Shown: piece by piece, positions 16,749 through 25,255 of the stretch | Position numbering within the stretch: the first letter of the stretch is position 1 | Layout: the number at the start of each line of letters is the position of its first letter | Assembly: GCF_003261575.2 (NCBI RefSeq) | Contig: NZ_CP036175.1 | Location: 124,001-188,000, forward strand | Direction: 5' to 3' | Length of the DNA: 64,000 bases | Origin: Klebsiella huaxiensis | Lineage (GTDB): Bacteria > Pseudomonadota > Gammaproteobacteria > Enterobacterales > Enterobacteriaceae | Program-made: the position numbers and the translations under genes | Notes under the pieces: model-generated | Seen by the model: the letters and a program-made list of their open reading frames with translations, nothing else | The model's database searches: none | What the model was told of the DNA's origin: nothing

Positions 16749-18083
16749 ATGAAACTTTCTATTGTGGAAAAAATCGGTTTCGGCGCAGGGGATATGGCAA
16801 TAAACGTAGTGATTATTGCCATGCAGCTGCTGCTCGCCTATTTCTATACCGATATCTATGGCCTGAGCGCCGCTGATGTTGGCGTATTGTTTGTGGTTGT
16901 GCGGATGATTGATGCCATTATCGATCCGGCCATGGGGGTTCTTACCGATAAACTGAATACGCGCTGGGGGCGTTACCGCCCGTGGTTGCTGTGGTTTGCT
17001 ATTCCTTTTGGTTTCGCCGTTTATTTGATGTTTATTACGCCGGATATGGCTTATATGGCCAAACTGGCATGGGCCTATGGCACCTATATTCTTATGACCC
17101 TGGTGTATACCGCCATCACCATCCCCTATATTTCGATGATTGGCGTGATTACCAGCGACCCTGTCGAACGACTTAGCGCAAATGGTTATCGCTTTGTAAT
17201 GACCAAAATTGCCGCTTTCCTGGTGACTATTGTGGTACCGATGCTTGCCGTCTGGCTGGGGCAGGGTAATAAGGCTTTGGGCTATCAGTTTTCGATGGGA
17301 TTAATGGGGGCGATGGGTGCGCTGCTGTTTATCTTCTGTTTTCTCACCACTCGCGAACGCAGCGAACCGGAAATTACGTCGTTATCAGTAGGAAAGCAGT
17401 TTAAGTATCTGTTACGTAACGATCAGTGGATTATTCTCGGCGTTGTTATTTTGCTACTGATGTGCGGTTATGTTATTCGCGGTTCCGTCGCGGCTTATTA
17501 CGCCAAGTATTATCTGAACGGCGGCGACAGCTTGATTTCACCCTTCCTGACGACCGGCGTCATTGCTTCAATTCTGGCGATGATTGCTACCACCTGGATA
17601 ACCAAGTTCTGGGACAAAATTAAAATGTTCCGCTATACCCAGCTCGTCACTTTTGTTCTGAGTGCACTGATGTATTTCTTCGTCGGTCGTGAAAATCTCG
17701 TGCTGGCATTTACATTCTATTTCCTCATTAATTTCTTCTGCGACATGCAAATGCCGGTGTTCTGGTCCTCTATCGCTGAAGCGGTGGATTATGGAGAAAA
17801 GAAAACCGGTCTGCGCGTTTCCGGTCTCGCGTTTGGCGGCATCCTCTTCTTTCAGAAGTTTGGTATGGGGATCGCTGGCGGCGTACTTGGATTCTTGCTG
17901 AGCCACTTTGGCTATCAAGCCGATGTTGAACAAACCGCGCGTTCGCTCACCGGTATTGCGCTGATGATGACGCTCATTCCCGCTCTGTTCCACCTTGCGG
18001 TTGGGCTGCTTATGAAAAAGTATCTGATTAACAACGAATATTATCGTGATATTCAGCTCGCTCTGGCGCAGAAACAGGCATAA
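16749..18083 (+). CDS. GPH-family (MelB-like) sugar/riboside:cation symporter
   Basis: A 444-residue inner-membrane transporter with 12 hydrophobic segments and the GPH signature near residues 50-80 (DAIIDPAMGVLTDKLNTRWGRYRPWLL). It corresponds in position to Salmonella STM4065, the first gene of the cluster with the aminoimidazole riboside kinase. The substrate is probably a riboside or N-glycoside, inferred only from the neighbours. It starts behind gtaaaggaatatcaac, after a leader of about 135 bp from the predicted promoter. The kinase gene begins 10 bp downstream. Confidence 0.85.
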   Translation: MKLSIVEKIGFGAGDMAINVVIIAMQLLLAYFYTDIYGLSAADVGVLFVVVRMIDAIIDPAMGVLTDKLNTRWGRYRPWLLWFAIPFGFAVYLMFITPDMAYMAKLAWAYGTYILMTLVYTAITIPYISMIGVITSDPVERLSANGYRFVMTKIAAFLVTIVVPMLAVWLGQGNKALGYQFSMGLMGAMGALLFIFCFLTTRERSEPEITSLSVGKQFKYLLRNDQWIILGVVILLLMCGYVIRGSVAAYYAKYYLNGGDSLISPFLTTGVIASILAMIATTWITKFWDKIKMFRYTQLVTFVLSALMYFFVGRENLVLAFTFYFLINFFCDMQMPVFWSSIAEAVDYGEKKTGLRVSGLAFGGILFFQKFGMGIAGGVLGFLLSHFGYQADVEQTARSLTGIALMMTLIPALFHLAVGLLMKKYLINNEYYRDIQLALAQKQA

Positions 18084-18093
18084 GGAGGCGTAA

Positions 18094-19053
18094 ATGAAGG
18101 CCATGAATAAGGTTTGGGTTATCGGCGATGCCTCCGTTGATCTGGTGCCGGAAAAACAGAATAGCTACCTGAAATGCCCCGGCGGCGCATCGGCGAACGT
18201 GGGAGTGTGCGTTGCCAGGCTGGGCGGAGAGTGCGGTTTTATCGGTTGTCTTGGTGACGATGACGCCGGCCGTTTCCTGCGTCAGGTTTTTCAGGATAAC
18301 GGCGTGGATGTCTCTTTTCTACGCATGGATACGGCCCTGACCAGCGCGGTGCTAATCGTCAACCTGACGGCTGACGGGGAACGCAGTTTTACCTATCTGG
18401 TGCATCCAGGTGCCGATACCTACGTCTCGCCGCAGGATCTGCCGCCGTTCAGGGAGCATGAATGGTTTTACTTCAGCTCGATTGGCTTAACCGACAGACC
18501 CGCTCGCGAGGCGTGCCTTGAGGGAGCGAGAAGAATGCGTGAAGCGGGTGGTTACGTACTGTTTGACGTCAATCTGCGCAGCAAAATGTGGCGGGATACC
18601 GATGAAATCCCTGAACTGATCGCCCAGTCCGCTGCGCTGGCTTCTATCTGCAAAGTCTCGGCAGATGAGTTGTGTCAACTGAGTGGTGCCAGCCACTGGC
18701 AGGATGCGCGTTATTACCTGCGCGATCTGGGCTGCGACACCACCATCATCTCATTAGGCGCTGATGGCGCGCTGTTGATTAACCCTGAAGGTGAGTTTTG
18801 TTTTCCGGCACCTCACGTTGAGGTCATCGACACCACCGGCGCGGGTGATGCTTTTGTTGGCGGCCTGCTGTTCACCCTTGCCCGCGCAAATTGCTGGGAT
18901 CATGCCCTGCTGGCGGAAGCCATCAGCAATGCCAACGCCTGCGGCGCAATGGCGGTGACGGCAAAAGGGGCAATGACCGCTCTGCCGTTTCCCGACCAGC
19001 TAAATACTTTTCTTTCCAGCCATTCGCTGGCACAAGCCATGACCGTGAAATAA
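18094..19053 (+). CDS. aminoimidazole riboside kinase (PfkB family)
   Basis: A 319-residue PfkB/ribokinase-family kinase. The N-terminal PGGASANVGVCVARLGG motif binds the sugar and the C-terminal signature DTTGAGDAFVGG contains the catalytic base Asp252. From memory the sequence is nearly the same as the Salmonella STM4066 aminoimidazole riboside (AIRs) kinase, which phosphorylates AIRs to the purine and thiamine intermediate AIR. The genomic context (GPH transporter upstream, ADP-ribosylglycohydrolase and GntR regulator downstream) is the same as STM4065-4068. An alternative start at residue 4 (MNKVWVIGD) is possible. Confidence 0.9.
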   Translation: MKAMNKVWVIGDASVDLVPEKQNSYLKCPGGASANVGVCVARLGGECGFIGCLGDDDAGRFLRQVFQDNGVDVSFLRMDTALTSAVLIVNLTADGERSFTYLVHPGADTYVSPQDLPPFREHEWFYFSSIGLTDRPAREACLEGARRMREAGGYVLFDVNLRSKMWRDTDEIPELIAQSAALASICKVSADELCQLSGASHWQDARYYLRDLGCDTTIISLGADGALLINPEGEFCFPAPHVEVIDTTGAGDAFVGGLLFTLARANCWDHALLAEAISNANACGAMAVTAKGAMTALPFPDQLNTFLSSHSLAQAMTVK

Positions 19054-19062
19054 GGAGTCATC

Positions 19063-20103
19063 ATGCACGTTGATCAAAACAAAATACTGGGATGCCTGGT
19101 TGGCGCCGCCGCCGCGGACGCGATGGGAGCGGCGACGGAAGTACGTACCCAGCAGCAAATAAAAGACTATTTTGGCGGCTGGGTGACGACCTTTCAAAAA
19201 CCGCCAGCCGATACTTTTGGCCGCTGCAATGAAGCGGGCATGTGCACGGATGATTTTATTCAGGCTAAGTACATTATGGACGCGCTGCTGCGCCATCAGC
19301 GTGAGGTCAGCGACGAAGCGATGCGCGAGGCCTTCCAGCAGTGGCTGGATTATCCTTACTACGCCAACTTTACGGGGCCCACGACGCGCGCGGCGATGAA
19401 AGCGATCTTTAACGACAATCGCGCCTCTTTGCAGGGAGAGCTGGAAGGCGAAAAACAGTCGGTACAGATCATTAATAAAGGTAACGCGGAAGCAACCAAC
19501 GGCGCGGCCATGAAGATTTGGCCAGCGGCGGTGCTGCATCCTGGTAATATCGACGCGGCAATTCAATGTGCGTTGCAGATTTGTCGATTTACCCATAACA
19601 ACGTGCTGGCGATGTCAGGCGCCGCGGCGATGGCGGCGGCAACCAGCGAGGCTTTAAGAGCGCAGACCGACGCAGACAGTATCATTGCTGCCGGTATCTA
19701 CGGTGCGCAAAGAGGCTATCTTCTGGCGCAGGAGCAAGGGGCGATGATGGTCGCCGGGCCTTCCGTCGCCCGGCGCATTGAGCTGGCCGTGGATATCGGT
19801 AAACGTCATCGCCATTGGGAAACCGCGATAGTGGACATTGCTGATATTATTGGCTCCGGGCTGCACGTGAGTGAAGCGGTGCCCGCGGCCTTTGGCCTGT
19901 TCGCGTGTTGTCCGAATTCTGCGGTAGATGCTATTATCTCCGGCGTTAATATCGGCAATGATACTGATACCGTCGCCACCATGGTTGGGGCGATTTCCGG
20001 CGCATTCCATGGCGTGGAGGCTTTTCCCGCCGATTATTTAACGACCTTGGATCGTATGAATCATTTCGATTTGGCAGAACTGGCCAGGCAAATCGCAGGG
20101 TAG
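19063..20103 (+). CDS. ADP-ribosylglycohydrolase family protein
   Basis: 346 residues of the ADP-ribosylglycohydrolase fold, which uses two Mg2+ ions to cleave N- or O-glycosidic bonds to ribose. Metal-binding motifs are present at both ends: T62-D63-D64 (CTDDF) and G298-NDTDTVA. In this cluster the substrate is likely a small ribosyl compound whose product feeds the kinase, not a protein. That is inference; the E. coli yegTUVW cluster shows the same gene mixture. It starts 9 bp after the kinase gene behind aaggagtc. Confidence 0.87.
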   Translation: MHVDQNKILGCLVGAAAADAMGAATEVRTQQQIKDYFGGWVTTFQKPPADTFGRCNEAGMCTDDFIQAKYIMDALLRHQREVSDEAMREAFQQWLDYPYYANFTGPTTRAAMKAIFNDNRASLQGELEGEKQSVQIINKGNAEATNGAAMKIWPAAVLHPGNIDAAIQCALQICRFTHNNVLAMSGAAAMAAATSEALRAQTDADSIIAAGIYGAQRGYLLAQEQGAMMVAGPSVARRIELAVDIGKRHRHWETAIVDIADIIGSGLHVSEAVPAAFGLFACCPNSAVDAIISGVNIGNDTDTVATMVGAISGAFHGVEAFPADYLTTLDRMNHFDLAELARQIAG

Positions 20104-20156
20104 CGAATTCACCCTGCCGGGGACGGTAAAACGTCCCCTGCTGGCGAAGACGTGAG

Positions 20157-20888
20157 GTGCGCAGTTTGCAGGTTGATAAAACGAGCTTTACTCCGCTTTA
20201 TAAGCAACTATTTTTTATCATCTGTCAGCAGATCCAGAACGGGTCTTTGCCTTTGGGCAGCCAGTTGCCGACGCAAAAAGAGATTGCCAGGACCTATAAC
20301 GTCTCGCTGATTGTGGTGAAACAGGCCTGGAGCGAGCTGATTAATGCGGGGATTATTTCGTCGCAGCGCGGGAGCGGTTCGGTAGTCTGCTCCATGCCGG
20401 AAGGTGTGAGCTACGGCCATACGTTTCGCGGTATTACCAGCGATCTACAAGACGCCAGCGTGGCGATTGAAAACCGTATTCTGGAGATCGCGCCGCGCCG
20501 GGCGCGCGATGCTCAGGCTGATGGTTTAAGCCTGCCTGCACATCATCACTATCTCTATATTTCGCGTATTCGTTGCCTGAATAACCGTCCATTTAACCAT
20601 GAGAAAATTTATCTCGATCTCAGCTTCTTCCCGGACCTGGAACTCACGGCGCAGGCGCTGGAGCATACGTCGCTCTATTCTTTATTAAACGTCACAAGCG
20701 ACTCGGCGATAGAAAAAGTTGAGGCGATTTTACCTTCCGCCGACCTGTGTGAAAAATTGCAAATTGCCGCGAATAAACCGCTGTTATCCGTCGCCAGACA
20801 GACATTTCAGGCTGGACACGATAGCCCGTTTGAATATTGCCGTTATTATGTGCTGTCTGAATACTTTGGCGAAATTCATTATCACTGA
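20157..20888 (+). CDS. GntR-family transcriptional regulator (HutC/YegW type)
   Basis: A 243-residue regulator starting at GTG with an N-terminal winged helix (about residues 12-75, LGSQLPTQKEIARTYNVSLIVVKQAWSELINAGII) and a C-terminal UTRA ligand-binding domain (about 95-240). It corresponds in position to Salmonella STM4068, which as I recall represses the operon. The small hairpin at 20122-20137 (gggacg/cgtccc) precedes it and may reduce read-through. The likely operator is the 32-bp palindrome at 16579-16610. Confidence 0.87.
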   Translation: MRSLQVDKTSFTPLYKQLFFIICQQIQNGSLPLGSQLPTQKEIARTYNVSLIVVKQAWSELINAGIISSQRGSGSVVCSMPEGVSYGHTFRGITSDLQDASVAIENRILEIAPRRARDAQADGLSLPAHHHYLYISRIRCLNNRPFNHEKIYLDLSFFPDLELTAQALEHTSLYSLLNVTSDSAIEKVEAILPSADLCEKLQIAANKPLLSVARQTFQAGHDSPFEYCRYYVLSEYFGEIHYH

Positions 20889-20986
20889 TCTATCTGCTCC
20901 AATCCTGCGATAACCCCACTATATCTGGCATTTACCTGTCTTACCGTCCATCGTATTCTTGCTGAAAAAATCGACAGGAGACAGGT

Positions 20987-22291
20987 ATGTCGCTCTGGTT
21001 GTCCCATCCTCTGTTCCTTCCTTCTATCATCGTTGGCATCACCATTCTGCTCTGGGCGACTTCGCTGCTGCCGGAGTTTATGACCGCGTTGCTGTTTTTT
21101 GCCGCCGCGATGATCGCCAAAATCGCGCCGCCGGAGGTTATCTTCGGTGGTTTTGCCTCATCAGCCTTCTGGTTGGTGTTCAGCGGTTTTGTGCTGGGGA
21201 TCGCTATTCGCAAAACCGGGCTGGCGGACAGGGCGGCCCGCTCGCTCTCGTCACGGCTGACTGATTCCTGGCCGCTGATGGTCGGCAGCGTGGTGCTGCT
21301 CAGCTATGCCCTGGCCTTTGTTATGCCTTCAAATATGGGGCGCATTGCGCTGCTGATGCCGATTGTGGCGGCCATGGCGAAACGCGCGGGGATTGAGGAT
21401 GGTTCGCGCGGTTGGTATGGGCTGGCGCTGGCGGTGGGATTCGGTACTTTCCAACTGTCGGCCACCATTTTGCCAGCTAATGTCCCGAATCTGGTGATGA
21501 GCGGCGCGGCGGAAGGTTCATACGGCATCCATCTGAATTATGTACCCTATTTACTTCTACATACGCCGGTGCTCGGTTGGTTAAAAGGGGCGGTACTGAT
21601 TGCGCTGATATGCTGGCTGTTTCCCGGTAAACCGCATCCGCCGCGCGACATGACGCCGCTGCCGCCGATGAGCCATGATGAGAAGCGCCTTGCATGGCTG
21701 TTAGCGGTGGTACTGACTCTGTGGGTGACGGAGAGCTGGCACGGCGTGGGGCCAGCCTGGACGGGCCTGGCGGCGGCGGTGATAACGCTTCTGCCGCGCG
21801 TTGGTTTTATCAACGGCGAAGAGTTTTCCAGCGGCGTGAATATCCGTACCTGTATTTACGTCGCCGGGATCCTTGGGCTGGCGATCACTGTCACTCAGAC
21901 GGGTATCGGTAGCGTGATGGGAAATGCGCTGCTGCATATTATGCCGCTGGATAAAGAGAGTCCGTTTACCAGCTTCCTCGCATTGACCGGTATTACCAGC
22001 GCGCTGAACTTTATTATGACTGCTAACGGCGTTCCGGCGCTGTATACCACCTTCGCGCAGAGCTTCTCCGATGCTACTGGTTTTCCGCTGTTGAGCGTGA
22101 TTATGATTCAGGTGCTGGGATATTCCACGCCGCTGCTGCCGTATCAGGCGTCACCGATTGTAGTGGCGATGGGGCTGGGGAAAGTACCTGCTCGAGCGGG
22201 GATGCTGCTGTGTATTGCGCTGGCGGCGGTGAGCTATTTAATTCTGCTACCGCTGGATTATTTGTGGTATCAAGCGTTGGGAAAACTGTAG
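20987..22291 (+). CDS. SLC13/DASS-type anion permease
   Basis: A 434-residue integral membrane protein with roughly 11-12 hydrophobic segments and two repeated halves containing SNMGRIALLMPIV and TANGVPALYTT, typical of divalent-anion:sodium symporters (SLC13/ArsB superfamily). The substrate cannot be read from the sequence; dicarboxylates, sulfate or another anion are possible. The start has a strong gacaggagacagg ribosome binding site. It is absent from the E. coli tpiA-cdh interval, so it is accessory. It faces tpiA tail to tail, with a REP pair in between. Confidence 0.8.
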   Translation: MSLWLSHPLFLPSIIVGITILLWATSLLPEFMTALLFFAAAMIAKIAPPEVIFGGFASSAFWLVFSGFVLGIAIRKTGLADRAARSLSSRLTDSWPLMVGSVVLLSYALAFVMPSNMGRIALLMPIVAAMAKRAGIEDGSRGWYGLALAVGFGTFQLSATILPANVPNLVMSGAAEGSYGIHLNYVPYLLLHTPVLGWLKGAVLIALICWLFPGKPHPPRDMTPLPPMSHDEKRLAWLLAVVLTLWVTESWHGVGPAWTGLAAAVITLLPRVGFINGEEFSSGVNIRTCIYVAGILGLAITVTQTGIGSVMGNALLHIMPLDKESPFTSFLALTGITSALNFIMTANGVPALYTTFAQSFSDATGFPLLSVIMIQVLGYSTPLLPYQASPIVVAMGLGKVPARAGMLLCIALAAVSYLILLPLDYLWYQALGKL

Positions 22292-22302
22292 CGGGATAAG
22301 AA

Positions 22303-22378
22303 AACCCGGAGGCGGCGCTTAACGCGCCTTGTCCGGGCTACCAGACGATTAACCCCGGTTGCGAAGCGCCGCCGGGGA
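22303..22378. repeat. REP/BIME pair between permease gene and tpiA
   Basis: Two opposed REP palindromes (22303-22340 and 22353-22378) lie between convergent 3' ends, the standard location for this family. Confidence 0.85.
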
Positions 22379-22396
22379 GGTGCCTGTTAAAGGCTA

Positions 22397-23164
22397 TTAC
22401 GCGTTTTTAGCCGCTTCTGCTGCTTTAACGATCACTGCGAAAGCGTCTGCTTTCAGAGATGCACCGCCAACCAGCGCGCCGTCGATGTCCGGCTGGGTGA
22501 ACAGCTCAGCTGCGTTGCCTGCGTTAACGGAACCGCCGTACTGGATGATCACTTGTTCAGCAACTTTCGCATCAGCTTTAGCGATGTGGTCACGGATGAA
22601 TTTGTGAACCGCCTGAGCCTGAGCTGGAGTCGCAGATTTGCCGGTACCGATCGCCCATACTGGTTCGTAAGCGATAACTACGCCTTCGAATGCGGCTGCG
22701 CCCTGAGTTTTCAGAACGGCGTCAATTTGACGTGCGCAAACTTCTTCAGTTTTGCCCGCTTCGTTTTCTGCTTCGGTTTCACCGATGCACAGAACCGGGA
22801 TCAGACCCTGTTCTTTCAGTACTGCGAATTTCTTAGCGATCAGCTCGTCGGACTCTTTGTGGTAGGTACGACGCTCGGAGTGGCCGATGATGATGTACTG
22901 AGCGCCGATGTCTTTCAGCATTTCAGCGCTTGTTTCACCGGTGAATGCGCCGGACAGGTTCAGGTCAACGTTCTGCGCGCCCAGGTGGATGTGGCTGCCC
23001 GCAGCGGCTTGTTTAGCCAGGTCGATATACATTTCAGGCGGAGCAATGGCAACTGCACAACCGGTCACGCCAGCCAGTTCGGTACGCAGGTTTGCGACCA
23101 GTTCGTTTACCATGTGGCGGCTGCCGTTCAGTTTCCAGTTACCCATCACTAAAGGATGTCGCAT
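22397..23164 (-). CDS. tpiA: triosephosphate isomerase TpiA
   Basis: Interconverts dihydroxyacetone phosphate and glyceraldehyde 3-phosphate in glycolysis. The 255-residue TIM barrel contains the N-terminal GNWKLNG lysine, catalytic His in IIGHSERR, catalytic Glu in AYEPVWAIGTG and the C-terminal YGGSV phosphate loop. Length equals that of E. coli. It is monocistronic with its own upstream gap of 108 bp to yiiQ. Confidence 0.98.
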   Translation of the reverse strand: MRHPLVMGNWKLNGSRHMVNELVANLRTELAGVTGCAVAIAPPEMYIDLAKQAAAGSHIHLGAQNVDLNLSGAFTGETSAEMLKDIGAQYIIIGHSERRTYHKESDELIAKKFAVLKEQGLIPVLCIGETEAENEAGKTEEVCARQIDAVLKTQGAAAFEGVVIAYEPVWAIGTGKSATPAQAQAVHKFIRDHIAKADAKVAEQVIIQYGGSVNAGNAAELFTQPDIDGALVGGASLKADAFAVIVKAAEAAKNA

Positions 23165-23272
23165 TTTTATTCTCCACGCGTCAAAGCGAATTAAGGAATA
23201 TAGCCGCCCCCGGGGGCAGCATGGTCTGTGAAACAGTATAGAGATTCATCACTGGAAAGGCTTTGCTTTTTG

Positions 23273-23872
23273 TCATTTATTGTTGCCTTCCAGCGTTTCA
23301 GATAGCGCCAGCTTAATCGGTTCAACAGCGAAGGTCAGCCCTTTTTCGCCGTTGTCCGCGACCACATAGCGCACCGCGCCTTCGGTTTCCGTGAAGTAAC
23401 GTTTACCTTTCCCGGCTGTCAGCAGTTTTTGCAGCTTCTGCTGGCTCTGCGCTGCGCTAAGCGTCGGTACGAAAGCGCGTATAACGGCGCTCATATACTC
23501 CTGCGCTTTGGCTTTTGCCGCTTTTTGCTGCGGCCCCTGAATCGGTAGCCAGGTAATCTGCATCGATTTAATTTTGAGCGTTCCGCGCTCAAGTGCAGTA
23601 GAAGCGTAAAGATTCTCGTTGATTTTGCTGGCTGCGCGAGTCAGGTTTACCCGATCGCGGTTGGAGGAGATTGCACGGAATTCATTAAGCGGTAGCTTTG
23701 GGTTATCGGTATTAAATTTTTCCCGAAACTCGCTGATCGAGATGTCAAAGACCGGCGCACCGGAGAGAACATAGGGAGCCGTAGCGGCGGAATCAGATTC
23801 GGCGGACAGCACCTTTTGGCCGACAGATAGCGCTGTCAGCCCAATCAAACACAAGGTTGCCCACTTCTTCAT
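23273..23872 (-). CDS. yiiQ: exported DUF1454 protein YiiQ
   Basis: A 199-residue protein with a clear signal peptide (MKKWATLCLIGLTALSVGQKVLSA) and a DUF1454 body, the same length as E. coli YiiQ. It is predicted to be periplasmic and its function is unknown. It lies between tpiA and the divergent yiiR, the conserved enterobacterial order. Confidence 0.93.
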   Translation of the reverse strand: MKKWATLCLIGLTALSVGQKVLSAESDSAATAPYVLSGAPVFDISISEFREKFNTDNPKLPLNEFRAISSNRDRVNLTRAASKINENLYASTALERGTLKIKSMQITWLPIQGPQQKAAKAKAQEYMSAVIRAFVPTLSAAQSQQKLQKLLTAGKGKRYFTETEGAVRYVVADNGEKGLTFAVEPIKLALSETLEGNNK

Positions 23873-23984
23873 GCCCGTCCTTCCTTTTTTTGCCTGCTGA
23901 CGATTAAAACGGGAACCGCCACGCTTGTCAAAAAGTCACGCCTTCAGGGTAAACTACGCAGGTGATGATGATAAGGAATAAAAT

Positions 23985-24413
23985 ATGACCCTACAGCAGT
24001 GGCTGTTCTCAATTAAAGGGCGCATCGGGCGTCGTGATTTCTGGATTTGGATTGCCATCTGGATTATGACCATGAGCGCGCTGTTCACGCTGGCTGGCAG
24101 TAATCTTCTCAATTTGCAGACTGCGGCTTTTATCCTGGTATGCCTGCTGTGGCCTACGGCGGCGGTCACGATTAAACGTTTACACGATCGTGGTAAATCA
24201 GGCCTGTGGGCGCTATTGATGATTCTGGCGTGGATGCTGCTGGCGGGAAACTGGTCGATGCTGCCTGGCGTCTGGCAGTGGGGCGTCGGGCGGTTTATAC
24301 CGACACTGATTATCGTCATGATGCTTATCGACCTGGGCGCGTTTGTCGGCACCCAGGGCGCAAATAAGTTTGGTAAAGAGACCCTGGACGTACGCTGGAA
24401 AGCTGAGTCCTGA
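23985..24413 (+). CDS. yiiR: DUF805 inner-membrane protein YiiR
   Basis: A 142-residue membrane protein with an N-terminal GRIGRRDFW motif and about four transmembrane segments, diagnostic of DUF805; function unknown. Its TGA stop directly abuts the fpr stop on the other strand, so the two genes are tail to tail with no spacer. Confidence 0.92.
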   Translation: MTLQQWLFSIKGRIGRRDFWIWIAIWIMTMSALFTLAGSNLLNLQTAAFILVCLLWPTAAVTIKRLHDRGKSGLWALLMILAWMLLAGNWSMLPGVWQWGVGRFIPTLIIVMMLIDLGAFVGTQGANKFGKETLDVRWKAES

Positions 24414-25160
24414 TTACCAGTAGTGCTCGGCGGTCATATGGCCCGGTCGGCGGCGCAGATGTTTGCTCATCTGCCGGGTTTCTTTGAGCAACTGCTGGGT
24501 ATCGCGCACCATCTGTGGGTTGCCGCATAGCATGACGTGGCTGCTTTCAGCGCTCATCGGTAGACCAACGGCCTCTTCCAGCGCGCCGGTTTCGATCAGG
24601 AACGGAATACGACCTGTCAGCATACCCGGTACGCTTTCCCGACTGACGACCGACTGGATGCGCAGCTTGCCCGCATAGCGTTGTTCCAGCGCCTGCATCT
24701 GCGGCAGATAACTGAGATCGGCGGCATAACGTGCGGCGTGGACCAGCACCAGGTTTTTGAAGCGATCCAGGTCTTTCCCTTCTTCCAGAATCGACAGGTA
24801 CGGGCCAATTGCCGTGCCGGTGGCCAACATCCACAGCGTATCGCAATCAGGCACCTCTTCCAGCACGAAGAAACCGGCGGCCTCGCTGACAACCTGAACT
24901 TCATCTCCCGGCTTCAGTGCGGCCAGGCGTGGGCTGAGTTTGCCCTCTGGAACCGTCACCAGATAGAACTCAAGGTCGGGATCGCTGGGGGCGTTTACGT
25001 AGGAATAGGCCCGTTGCACGCGTTCACCGTCAATATCGAGGCCCAGTTTGGCAAACTGCCCGGCGGTGAACGGATCAACCGGTGCGTGAACAGTGAGGCT
25101 AAACAGTGCATCAGTCCAGTTTTGTACTTTTACCACTTTTCCTGTAACCCAGTTTGCCAT
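24414..25160 (-). CDS. fpr: flavodoxin/ferredoxin-NADP+ reductase Fpr
   Basis: FAD enzyme of 248 residues that moves electrons between NADPH and flavodoxin or ferredoxin, and belongs to the SoxRS oxidative-stress response in E. coli. FAD-binding RAYSYVNAP, the NADP-binding GTAIGPYLSIL region and the C-terminal HMTAEHYW are all present. It lies downstream of glpX on the same strand with 95 bp between, including a hairpin, so it probably has its own promoter. Confidence 0.97.
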   Translation of the reverse strand: MANWVTGKVVKVQNWTDALFSLTVHAPVDPFTAGQFAKLGLDIDGERVQRAYSYVNAPSDPDLEFYLVTVPEGKLSPRLAALKPGDEVQVVSEAAGFFVLEEVPDCDTLWMLATGTAIGPYLSILEEGKDLDRFKNLVLVHAARYAADLSYLPQMQALEQRYAGKLRIQSVVSRESVPGMLTGRIPFLIETGALEEAVGLPMSAESSHVMLCGNPQMVRDTQQLLKETRQMSKHLRRRPGHMTAEHYW

Positions 25161-25212
25161 CGCGTCTCTCCCCTCAATCTCATTAGTTTATCTTCACCGC
25201 GACGAGAGAAGA

Positions 25213-25236
25213 TTTCCAGCCCAAAAAGGCTGGAAA
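25213..25236 (-). terminator. hairpin between glpX and fpr
   Basis: Stem tttccagcc / ggctggaaa with a 6-nt loop just beyond the glpX stop. It lacks a strong T run, so termination efficiency is uncertain. Confidence 0.55.
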
Positions 25237-25255
25237 GCTCTATTGATCAAATGTT

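Noticed and set aside
16567..16752. Small open frame in the leader of the GPH transporter gene
   Set aside because: It starts inside the CRP-like site upstream of the predicted transcription start and spans the operator palindrome; no coding character.
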